The translations under genes were made by a program, and so were the position numbers. From NCBI GenBank assembly GCA_964394585.1, contig CAYMYI010000002.1, forward strand, positions 1 to 64,000: DNA of 64,000 nucleotides. The letters are read 5' to 3'. This DNA is from CAYUJH01 sp964394585 (lineage in GTDB: Bacteria; Bacteroidota; Bacteroidia; Cytophagales; Flammeovirgaceae). This document shows, one piece after another, positions 43,533 to 51,202 of this stretch (positions are counted from its first letter, which is position 1; every line of letters begins with the position of its first letter). Below the pieces are notes generated by a model. It searched no databases. It saw only the letters and a program-made list of their open reading frames with translations, and had not been told where the DNA came from.

Positions 43533-45017
43533 TTAAAGGATAGGCTGCTGTTGCGAAATGCCTAAGGCGGTTTTGATATCTTGAGCGCTTTCCACAACAA
43601 TGCCGGTAGGCATGAGCTGAAACGTATATGCAGGGTTGGGCATAGCGCTTAACTGGGCAAAGTCGATGGAACTGAAAGCCTCCGCTGGCATAACGGCAAG
43701 CTCTCTGCCCGGTAATATGGCAAATAGGCGAGCTCCTTGGCTAGGGGCAATGGTTAATTGGTCCCAATTTTCTTTATAAAAATTGATAACCGTTCGGTTA
43801 TCGGCGCATACCATATACACCGACTCAATAGCTTGGGCTTCTAACGATTGTACCTCTAGGGCTTTCCCGAAGTCGAACGAAGCAAACAGCGTAACGTTTT
43901 GATCGTCTTTCATGAAGTAGTCGTGGTTGAAGATTCCAAAACTGCTCACGCTAAATTCGCGGTAAACTTCTGCCATCTGCGCCGCTCTTTCGGCCTCTTG
44001 TTGTACTTGGGCAAGCGCCTCGTCGTAGTGGTTTTTCCAATGTGAAGGCGGGTAACGCAGCAAAAACTGCAAAGGCATCACCGGCTCAATTTCGGTATAT
44101 ACTTTCCGCTTAGTTTCGTAATCTTCTAATAGAATCCCATAACGGTTATCGGCAACTTTTACGAGTTTTTCGCGGTGATACTGCAAATTTTTAGCCCATT
44201 TGGGTAGTTTTTGCGCTCCTTCGGCAAGCTGCCATATCATGAAAGAGGCAGGGTATAATTTCCCTTCAAATCGGATTTGGCTGTACAACCGTGTATGAAA
44301 ATGCGCTACTCCATACGCTGCTAATTTCTGAGGTGCACTTTCAGCTTTTCCTAATTTTTTAGCGCGGTACACACTGCCATATTCAATATCGAGCAAAGCA
44401 TTGTAATCGAATACAAATTGTTGGGCAGGATCAAACGGGAAGGGCATGGGTTTTTCGTTTTCTAGTTTAGCAAGCAATGCCTTTTTTTCATCATTAGCAG
44501 TTATTTGGGGCTGCCCGACCAATTCCCACGCTTCTGTAGTTTCATTAAGTGCATAAAACTGATACTCATCGCCTTGTACGTACGATGCCATGCGCACGGT
44601 AGCTGGTTTGCCGGCTTGTAAACTGAGCGGTTCGCCATTTTGCTCAGCGCGGAGTTCAAACATACCTGCCGTTTGGAAAATTTTTGTTTCTCCTGTTTCC
44701 TTGTACTCCATCGGAATGCCAGAAAGAAATACATCGATTGCATCGTGAAACTCTCGGTACTTTACCTCTACGTGTCCGGTAGCTAGCTCGCCGTTTGCTG
44801 TTACGAAAGCATTGGGGGGAAAAGAAATCGTGGAACCATTTGGGTGTGTAATCGTGCCACCGTCTTCAGCAGTTACGGTATACTTACTGAACTGGATATT
44901 GAGTTCGGGAATGGGCGGGGCGATCAATGAACGTTTTTCAGGCTGGCATCCAATGTGAAATACCCCCATTAGGCACATAAAACAAAGTGTGGTAAAATAA
45001 TTTTTTTGCGGTGTCAT
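43533..45017 (-). CDS. Lipoprotein with ZU5-like N-terminal domain, unknown function
   Basis: A 494-residue lipoprotein (MCLMGVFHIGC). Behind the Cys, residues about 40-110 (GGTITHPNGSTISFPPNAFV, TGHVEVKYREFHDAIDVFL) resemble the ZU5-like beta domain of Bacteroidota surface proteins. The middle has a helical stretch with HWKNHYDEALAQVQQEAERA, and the C-terminal third contains INFYKENWDQL and DFAQLSAMPNPAY. No enzyme motif was recognised. It should be anchored to the outer membrane. A separate gene, for a lysozyme-like protein, lies 112 bases upstream on the same strand. Confidence 0.72.
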   Translation of the reverse strand: MTPQKNYFTTLCFMCLMGVFHIGCQPEKRSLIAPPIPELNIQFSKYTVTAEDGGTITHPNGSTISFPPNAFVTANGELATGHVEVKYREFHDAIDVFLSGIPMEYKETGETKIFQTAGMFELRAEQNGEPLSLQAGKPATVRMASYVQGDEYQFYALNETTEAWELVGQPQITANDEKKALLAKLENEKPMPFPFDPAQQFVFDYNALLDIEYGSVYRAKKLGKAESAPQKLAAYGVAHFHTRLYSQIRFEGKLYPASFMIWQLAEGAQKLPKWAKNLQYHREKLVKVADNRYGILLEDYETKRKVYTEIEPVMPLQFLLRYPPSHWKNHYDEALAQVQQEAERAAQMAEVYREFSVSSFGIFNHDYFMKDDQNVTLFASFDFGKALEVQSLEAQAIESVYMVCADNRTVINFYKENWDQLTIAPSQGARLFAILPGRELAVMPAEAFSSIDFAQLSAMPNPAYTFQLMPTGIVVESAQDIKTALGISQQQPIL

Positions 45018-45129
45018 GCTATTAGATTTTTAGAAATAAAATAATGAATTATAGTAATAGAAAAATGAGGAATAGAAATCGCTAAAAAAGAATAGAAATC
45101 GTTTGTTTTTTTTATAAAAAAAATAGGTT

Positions 45130-45810
45130 TTATGCTGAGTTTTTGTGATAATAAAGTGCGATAGAAACATAGCTGTACTGCTTGCCAGTATAGCGTTTTC
45201 CATAAGGATAATACTGAACAAAAGCCTGTTTTTTTAATATTGAAGGTGGTTTATACATGCCTTGATTATAGGCAGCGGCAAGTAGTTTTATTTCCTCCAA
45301 AGTAGAGGCTTTCGGGTATGTATTTCCCCACTTCCTTTTTAGTATTTTTTGGAAGGCGATTAAATAGCGGATTTGCCAACTTACCGACTGCAAACGCATC
45401 AGGCGTTCTTTGCGTACTTGTTGTACAGATTGTTCGGCGTAAGAAAATACAGCTCCTCCTGGTATTTTTTGCATTTCTTTTTCGACCGACTCAGCAAAAG
45501 AAGGTTTCATTTGAAACTGTCCGATTGAGAAGTCAGCCCCTTGGGTTCCGTGCGATACGTATAGCATTTCCAGCGCAGTGGTTTCGAGTAGGTCGCGCAG
45601 TGAAGAGTAGCGAATCACCTCTGGGAACACTACAGCTTGTAGCACTTTCATTTGTTTGGTTGAAGCACAGTATTGCCGAAATAGCGGAGCTTTTTCAGCC
45701 AAAAAGGCTTCCGCTCGTTGGTAGTCGCCGTTAAAAACCTCCTCATACGTAGGAGTATGAGAAGTGTGGGCGAACCAGGTAAAAAAGCTTAAGAGTATTA
45801 CGGTTTTCAT
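45130..45810 (-). CDS. Exported lysozyme-like (transglycosylase SLT-like) protein
   Basis: A 226-residue protein from the ATG at 45810, with a short signal-like N-terminus (TVILLSFFTWFAHTSH). The middle resembles the lysozyme superfamily: a Glu in TTALEMLYVSHG at the place of the catalytic acid, then ADFSIGQFQMKPSFAESV, the 'S-x-G-x-x-Q' strand turn, and near the end LLAAAYNQGMYKPP, the AAYN-x-G motif of soluble lytic transglycosylases. It lacks an obvious peptidoglycan-binding domain. It would act on murein. The frame extends upstream to 45894, but with a poor N-terminus. Confidence 0.7.
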   Translation of the reverse strand: MKTVILLSFFTWFAHTSHTPTYEEVFNGDYQRAEAFLAEKAPLFRQYCASTKQMKVLQAVVFPEVIRYSSLRDLLETTALEMLYVSHGTQGADFSIGQFQMKPSFAESVEKEMQKIPGGAVFSYAEQSVQQVRKERLMRLQSVSWQIRYLIAFQKILKRKWGNTYPKASTLEEIKLLAAAYNQGMYKPPSILKKQAFVQYYPYGKRYTGKQYSYVSIALYYHKNSA

Positions 45811-45917
45811 AGAAGCGTGATTTATCAAGTGAACAGTCGCTTCTATAGTTGCGAATACAATGCCGCTGCTAAAATGGTGCTTTTTGTAGGGCAATTGTAG
45901 GGGGGAAGTTGAGTTGA

Positions 45918-45929
45918 AATGTTAACTAA
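45918..45929 (-). promoter_or_regulatory. Shared upstream motif TTAGTTAACATT, copy 3
   Basis: Lies 107 bases before the ATG of the lysozyme-like gene, farther away than copies 1 and 2. Confidence 0.3.
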
Positions 45930-46035
45930 CTATTTGGTAATCAAACAGTAAAATATTAATAAAGTGTTTTGGGAGATAAAAATAATATATGGATAATACA
46001 TCATTAATTGATGGGTTATCAATCGATTAATGACA

Positions 46036-46072
46036 AAAAATCCCCTTTTTTTAAGAGTAAAAAGGGGATTAT
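46036..46072 (-). terminator. Terminator after the SRPBCC gene
   Basis: AATCCCCTTTTT (46039-46050) pairs perfectly with AAAAAGGGGATT (46059-46070). On the minus strand it is followed by a T run, and it lies 20 bases after the SRPBCC stop. Confidence 0.85.
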
Positions 46073-46090
46073 TGAAAGAAAACGGGGGGC

Positions 46091-46630
46091 TTACTGCGCG
46101 GCAATGCTTTCCACTTGAGTCTTCAGTCCTTCCAACCCGCTTTCGATATCAGGTGCGAGCATGCTTTCAATAAAAGGGCCAAACAGCCGACCTAGCGGGT
46201 AATCGAGTTCTCCTTTGGTAATCCATGTTGCTTTAGTACCATTCTGTACTGCTTCAAATTCCCAAATATCATCGCTTTCCATGGCTTGGGGTTCTTCAAA
46301 AACTAGCTTTGAATGGATGGAACGGTAAGGCTCAAATGTCTCTAGTGTTAAACTTCCCGTTCCTAGTACTTCGCCTTTCCAGCTCCACTTAGCGCCGGTT
46401 GTGCCCATAGTGCCTTGGTAGCTGTACTGTGCTTCAGGATCCATTTTGGGCCAAGGAGCCCACGCTTTCCATTTTTGATAGTCAATCACTTGGCGATACA
46501 CCGACTCCACAGGACTATTAATGGTAACGCTGCGTTCAATTTGATACTGTGCAGGCATAAAAAAGGCAATCACTAACACCAATACTACAATGGTAGATAG
46601 GATAACCACGATGTTCCGTACGATTTTCAT
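46091..46630 (-). CDS. SRPBCC family protein with N-terminal membrane helix
   Basis: A 179-residue protein: a membrane helix at residues about 8-27, then an SRPBCC/polyketide cyclase domain (YQIERSVTINSPVESVYRQV, DYQKWKAWAPWPKMDP, EGLKTQVESIAAQ at the end). These domains bind hydrophobic ligands; the ligand is unknown. The order helix, AQYQIERSV, VYRQVIDYQKWKAW is shared with the N-terminal half of the protein at 20009-21076. Confidence 0.88.
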   Translation of the reverse strand: MKIVRNIVVILSTIVVLVLVIAFFMPAQYQIERSVTINSPVESVYRQVIDYQKWKAWAPWPKMDPEAQYSYQGTMGTTGAKWSWKGEVLGTGSLTLETFEPYRSIHSKLVFEEPQAMESDDIWEFEAVQNGTKATWITKGELDYPLGRLFGPFIESMLAPDIESGLEGLKTQVESIAAQ

Positions 46631-46936
46631 AGGTATTTAGGGGTATGTTGAAAAATTGAGTTTAGATAGTTACAAAAATGATGGGGTACTCCGTAAAGGA
46701 TGTACGTACCGCAACCCGGAGTTGAAAAATTTGTGGGGCACTCGGAAACGAAAAGGGAAAATGCGGAATTATCGTGAAAGAGTTGTATTTTGAGTACTAG
46801 AGCCAAAAAAAATTGTAGTACATGCTGTAGTGTTTCAGGTTGTATGCTACAATTGCTGATGGTTTTAAAAGAGTAGCGTTCAAGAAAACGGATTTATAAA
46901 CGTTACTTTCCTAAGATAGAAGATTTTCATTTCCTT
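46631..46936. other. Divergent intergenic region (306 bases)
   Basis: Between the SRPBCC gene and the EnvC-like gene. It must contain both promoters, but I found no full TAnnTTTG match, no RNA gene and no convincing reading frame. AATTGTAG near 46813 and CTACAATT near 46849 are inverted, but with a long loop. Confidence 0.5.
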
Positions 46937-48130
46937 ATGTCTAAAATCAAAGTTTTTCTTGCAATTGCCTTAGGATTATGGACGCTGAGTGCCCTGGCGC
47001 AGTCTGATAGTAGCATAAACTTAGAAAAAGAGCGTTTAGCACAGTTGCAGAAAATTGAAGAAACCAACCGTATTTTAAGCAAGCAACAAGGGAAATTGCG
47101 CGAAAGCATGGCGTCGCTTTTGGCTACTGAACAGCAGATTGAACAACGCAATGCTCTTATGCTCACCTTAAGCTCGGAAGTAACCTGGCTTTCGCAGCGC
47201 ATTGGCGAAAATGAATTGGTAATTACCGATTTGGCAGAAAACCTAGAAGAACTCAAAGATGAATATGCCGCAATGATTTACTTCTCTTCAAAATCAGGCA
47301 ATGCCTTGGAACGGCTATCTTATCTGTTTTCGAGCGAAACGGTGAACCAGTTTGTAGCACGCGTAGAATATTTGAAACAGTACCAAAAAAGCCGACAACA
47401 ACAAATGAAAGCCATTGCCAGTGTGAAAGAAAAGCTCTCTACCCGCCAATTGGTCTACAAAGAAATGGAAGAAGAAAAAAGAGTGCTTTTAGACTCGCTA
47501 GCCAGCAACGATGCCGCTTTGTTTACCCTACAAGCAAAGCAAGAAGCTTTAGTAAAGTCGTTAAAGCAAAGAGAAGCAGAAATACGGAAAGCGCTTGAAC
47601 AACACAAACAGCAATTGCAGGAATTGGAAGCGAAAATTCAGCAAGAAGTGGAAAAACAAATGGTAATGTCGGAGAGTGGAGAAGTAGTTCTGAAAGAAAC
47701 GCCTAATGCGTCTTATGCAGCATCGCGTTTCGAAGAAACCAAAGGATACCTCTCTTGGCCGGTGAAAGAGGGGTTTATCTCAGGCAGGTTTGGGAAACAT
47801 CCACACCCGGTTTTAGAAGATATTTGGGTGGAAAATAATGGGGTGGATATTCGCACGAATGAAAACGCTGGGGTATATGCCGTGTATCCAGGGAAGGTGG
47901 TGCTCATCACGAAAGTACCAGGCATGCATTTTATGGTATTGGTGCAACATGGAAATTACTTTACCGCCTACTCTCGTTTAAAAGAAGTTTCTGTAGAGTT
48001 AAATGCCAATGTATTAAAAGGCGAAACTCTTGGTATTGTAGCCACCAACGAGGAAGGGATTTCTGAGGTACAATTCCAAATTTGGAAAAATCAACAAAAA
48101 GTAAACCCCGCTTATTGGCTTACCAAATAG
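46937..48130 (+). CDS. EnvC-like murein hydrolase activator (degenerate LytM/M23)
   Basis: A 397-residue exported protein (signal peptide ending LWTLSALAQ). Residues about 25-245 are a long coiled coil, and residues about 265-395 a LytM domain: GFISGRFGKHPHPVLED, ENNGVDIRTNENAGVYAVYPGKVV, GMHFMVLVQHGNYFTAYSRL. The M23 zinc site HxxxD is replaced by NGVD and the H-x-H is incomplete, as in EnvC-type proteins that switch on amidases during cell division rather than cut murein themselves. Coiled coil plus dead LytM supports this call. Confidence 0.9.
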   Translation: MSKIKVFLAIALGLWTLSALAQSDSSINLEKERLAQLQKIEETNRILSKQQGKLRESMASLLATEQQIEQRNALMLTLSSEVTWLSQRIGENELVITDLAENLEELKDEYAAMIYFSSKSGNALERLSYLFSSETVNQFVARVEYLKQYQKSRQQQMKAIASVKEKLSTRQLVYKEMEEEKRVLLDSLASNDAALFTLQAKQEALVKSLKQREAEIRKALEQHKQQLQELEAKIQQEVEKQMVMSESGEVVLKETPNASYAASRFEETKGYLSWPVKEGFISGRFGKHPHPVLEDIWVENNGVDIRTNENAGVYAVYPGKVVLITKVPGMHFMVLVQHGNYFTAYSRLKEVSVELNANVLKGETLGIVATNEEGISEVQFQIWKNQQKVNPAYWLTK

Positions 48131-48168
48131 TAGACAGGTTTGCCTAGCAGCAATATTGTCGTATTCTT

Positions 48169-48426
48169 TCATTCAGGATTTTGCTGTTGTTGGTAAGCTT
48201 CCCAGAGTGCATTGGGTTGTTCTATAAACATATGCACATACCCACATGAAGCACATACATGTGCTTTTACTTCAAATCGCTTCGTTTTTCTGAAAAATAT
48301 CGCTTTAGGATTGCGGTGAAGTTCAATTTTTAACGAGTGGTATATGGTTTCATCGCGGTCGGTAACTTTTACATTAGGGACTATTTTTTCTGATTGGCAG
48401 TGCGGACATGAAAATAAGGGTTTCAT
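48169..48426 (-). CDS. Small zinc-ribbon protein
   Basis: About 85 residues from the ATG at 48426. Two Cys pairs, CPHC near the start and CASCG at residue about 60, can bind one zinc. Between them are charged strands (KIELHRNPKAIFF). This is a common small Bacteroidota protein type of unknown role. The start at 48465 would overlap the tyrA leader and is less likely. Confidence 0.7.
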   Translation of the reverse strand: MKPLFSCPHCQSEKIVPNVKVTDRDETIYHSLKIELHRNPKAIFFRKTKRFEVKAHVCASCGYVHMFIEQPNALWEAYQQQQNPE

Positions 48427-48483
48427 AAAGGTTGTCGGTTTAGGTGTTACATTCAATCTTTGCACGCAAATGCAAAGAAAGCT

Positions 48484-49380
48484 ATGGAATTAGAAAATTT
48501 ACGTTCTTACAAAATTGGAGTTATTGGGGGGAGTCAAGGCCTTGGAAGTTGGATGGTTCGTTTCTTTAGAAACGAAGGTTGCGAGGTGCGATTTACCGCT
48601 GCCGATGCCTCTTCGGAAATGGAAAGCAATGCAGCACTATGCGCATATGCCGATGTAGTTCTGCTGTGCGTCCCTATTTCGAATATGAGTGCTGTATTAG
48701 AAGAGTGCTACCCGCATTTTGAAGGGAAAATTGTATTGGATGTTTGTAGTGTGAAAAAGTTCATCATCGACCGATTGAAAAATTTGCAACAATGGCATCC
48801 TCACGTTCAATTTTCGTATTATTCCATCCACCCGATGTTTTCGCAGCGCCTCGAGAATTTGAAAGGGCAAGTGATGATAGAAAATTACCAGCATCGGGGA
48901 GACGCGGCATTTTTTCAAGCGTTTCGCTATCACTTTGAACGACACGGTGCCATTTGGTATCAGTTACCTTACGACGACCACGACCGCATGATGGGCGTGG
49001 TACAAGGGTTGAATCATTTCAATGTATTTGTAAGTGCCAAAACATTACAGCGTGCCGGTTTTACACTCGATGCTGTGAAAGATTTTTCCTCGCCCACTTA
49101 CCGCATCTTTGTGGTGTTCTATACGCGGTATGTATTGCAAAATCCTCAGCTATATGCTGAAATTCAACTGTTTAACGAATACGTACTCGATACACTTAAA
49201 ATTTTTAAGGAAGAAGTCGAAATGCTCTATCATTTAATAGTAACTAAAAATGAAGCGGCATTTATCGAGTATGTGAAGAATACACAGCCCTTTTTCGCAG
49301 AGAATACGATTGATAAAGAAATTTCTAACCATCTGATTGAACAATTAGGGATTTCGCTTTCGGAAAAAGAAGCAGTGTAG
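48484..49380 (+). CDS. tyrA: Prephenate dehydrogenase
   Basis: Converts prephenate to 4-hydroxyphenylpyruvate for tyrosine. The 298-residue protein has the NAD motif GVIGGSQGLGSWMVRFF, VVLLCVPISN, HPMFSQ (the catalytic-site His region), and a helical C-terminal half with HDRMMGVVQGLNHF and SSPTYRIFVVFYTRYVLQNP. It resembles the dehydrogenase part of E. coli TyrA (T-protein) without its chorismate mutase. The ATG at 48484 is preferred to 48460. Confidence 0.87.
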   Translation: MELENLRSYKIGVIGGSQGLGSWMVRFFRNEGCEVRFTAADASSEMESNAALCAYADVVLLCVPISNMSAVLEECYPHFEGKIVLDVCSVKKFIIDRLKNLQQWHPHVQFSYYSIHPMFSQRLENLKGQVMIENYQHRGDAAFFQAFRYHFERHGAIWYQLPYDDHDRMMGVVQGLNHFNVFVSAKTLQRAGFTLDAVKDFSSPTYRIFVVFYTRYVLQNPQLYAEIQLFNEYVLDTLKIFKEEVEMLYHLIVTKNEAAFIEYVKNTQPFFAENTIDKEISNHLIEQLGISLSEKEAV

Positions 49381-49431
49381 CAGTGTATTTCGTACGTAAG
49401 CTAGTGGTAGGAAAATAAAAATTGAGGTAAT

Positions 49432-50211
49432 CTAACGCTTTCGCTTTTGCCCATACTTGACAACGGACACGAAAAATACCCCGCCGATGGCGTTTCCTGC
49501 AATGGCAATTAGCTCGAATGATAGATAATCGGTAAACTGAATTTTTGAATCGGTAAGCCATCCTGAAAATACTTCGATTGAGCCTACAATTGAGTGGTGT
49601 AAACCTCCAAGCCCAATAGTTACTGTAACTAAGATTATCACAAAAATACGGCTGATGGTTTCTTGAGAAGAAGCCACTAACCACGAGAGTAATCCCATAA
49701 GCCAACCGGCTACAATAGCACTCATCAGCACGATACCGGGGGGGAAATCCACTACTTTTTCAGCGAGTTTGCCAAAGGTTGCCTGATCTATAATTCCCAT
49801 GGCAGGGGCAAACGAGGTAAGCAACACGCTGAATAACATGCCTACTGCTAAGTTCCCTGCCAATATTATCCCCCAGAGTACAAATAGACTTTTAAGACTC
49901 GAAACACGGTTGAGGACCGGTAAAACCGCTAGGGTAGTATGCTCGGTGAACAGTTCAGATTTGCCGATAACCACAAAAATAAACCCAATAGGGTATGCGA
50001 ACGATAACATCACCTGTAAGCTGGCATCGCTCACTTTGCCATAAAACAAGGTGTGCAAAATTCCTATTAAAAAAACACTAAAACCTACTTCGAGCCCGGC
50101 AGCAAAGGCAGAAATAAACAGACGACTGTTGGAGCGTTGGTATTCATTTAGCGCGGTTTCTATTTGTTCTTCGAGAATCTCGTTGACTCCTTTCGGCATA
50201 TTTTTTTTCAT
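49432..50211 (-). CDS. Formate/nitrite transporter family channel
   Basis: A 259-residue pentameric-channel protein of the FNT family, with six membrane helices and the family's SAFAAGLEVGFSVFL, NLAVGMLFSVLL and AIAGNAIGGVFFVSV segments. GKSELFTEH matches the 'G-x-E-L-F-T' loop. It passes small anions such as formate or nitrite; the preference is not visible. The ATG at 50211 is preferred, 14 bases after the pirin stop; a longer frame to 50286 runs into the pirin gene. Confidence 0.9.
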   Translation of the reverse strand: MKKNMPKGVNEILEEQIETALNEYQRSNSRLFISAFAAGLEVGFSVFLIGILHTLFYGKVSDASLQVMLSFAYPIGFIFVVIGKSELFTEHTTLAVLPVLNRVSSLKSLFVLWGIILAGNLAVGMLFSVLLTSFAPAMGIIDQATFGKLAEKVVDFPPGIVLMSAIVAGWLMGLLSWLVASSQETISRIFVIILVTVTIGLGGLHHSIVGSIEVFSGWLTDSKIQFTDYLSFELIAIAGNAIGGVFFVSVVKYGQKRKR

Positions 50212-50225
50212 AATTGCAACAACGC

Positions 50226-51095
50226 TTAGGGTAGCGGTACGTAGGTGTGATCGTCCGGTACACGGGGGAACTGCCGATCGCGCCATGCCTGTTTAGCTTG
50301 CTCTAGGCGTTCTTTCGAGGAAGAAACGAAGTTCCAGTACAAATACCGTTCTTCGGGGAAAGGCTGCCCACCAAATAGCAGTATGCACGTGTTTTCAGCA
50401 AGAGATACGCTGCATTCATTTTCTGTTTTAGAAACTAGCATTTGGCCTGCGGCAATTGTCTCGTTGTTAGCTTGTAGGCTGCCTCGCACCACTACTATGG
50501 CAATTTCACCTTCCAATTGCCCTTTTATTTCGAGAGATTGCGCCTGGCTGGCATTTACTTCTACCATAAATAGGGGGGAGTGCACTGGTAAAGGTGAGGT
50601 TCTGCCGTATCCTTCTCCGGCAACTAGCGTCATGCGGAGAGTGCCTTCTTGCCACGTGGGCAACTCTTCTTTGGCGACAAAATCGAACCGAGGCTCCATT
50701 TCCTCTTTTTCTTTGGGTAACGCAACCCATACCTGATACCCATGCATGGTAAACGTAGAGCCATCTCGTAAATCTTGAGGAGTTCGTTCGGTATGCGCAA
50801 CGGCTTTTCCTGCCGTCATAAAGCCTACATCGCCGGGAGAAATGCGCTGTACTGCTCCTGTGCTATCGCGATGTTCTATTTCGCCTTGAAATAAGTAGGT
50901 AAGGGTAGAAAGCCCAATATGTGGGTGATAGTCTACGTCCATATAACTGCCCGCTCCCACTTCGGAAGGCCCCATATGATCGATGAAGGTAAATGGCCCT
51001 ACTTGCCGCTTTTTGCGGAAAGGGAGCAAGCGCCCTACTAAAAAATTGCCAATATCGCGGGAGCGTTCCTCTACAATGAGTTTGTCGTTTATCAT
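50226..51095 (-). CDS. Pirin family protein
   Basis: A 289-residue double cupin. The iron site is in the N-terminal cupin: HPHIGLSTLTYLFQGEIEHRDS with its His residues, then GDVGFMTAGKAVAHTE. The end LFGGQPFPEERYLYWNFVSSS is typical of bacterial pirins, some of which act as quercetinases. The function here is open. It lies 14 bases upstream of the FNT gene and probably shares its transcript. Confidence 0.93.
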   Translation of the reverse strand: MINDKLIVEERSRDIGNFLVGRLLPFRKKRQVGPFTFIDHMGPSEVGAGSYMDVDYHPHIGLSTLTYLFQGEIEHRDSTGAVQRISPGDVGFMTAGKAVAHTERTPQDLRDGSTFTMHGYQVWVALPKEKEEMEPRFDFVAKEELPTWQEGTLRMTLVAGEGYGRTSPLPVHSPLFMVEVNASQAQSLEIKGQLEGEIAIVVVRGSLQANNETIAAGQMLVSKTENECSVSLAENTCILLFGGQPFPEERYLYWNFVSSSKERLEQAKQAWRDRQFPRVPDDHTYVPLP

Positions 51096-51202
51096 AGCTT
51101 AATGAGTTAATCATACTTTTAAAGCTATTGATTTTTATGGAGAGTTGTAAAGGAATTTTTTGCCGATAAAATCTCCCGATTATCCTTTTGTATAACGGCA
51201 GT

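Noticed and set aside
45070..45101. Direct repeat GAATAGAAATCG (two copies 20 bases apart)
   Set aside because: It lies in an A-rich spacer without palindromes, flanking element or target duplication, so it is probably chance.
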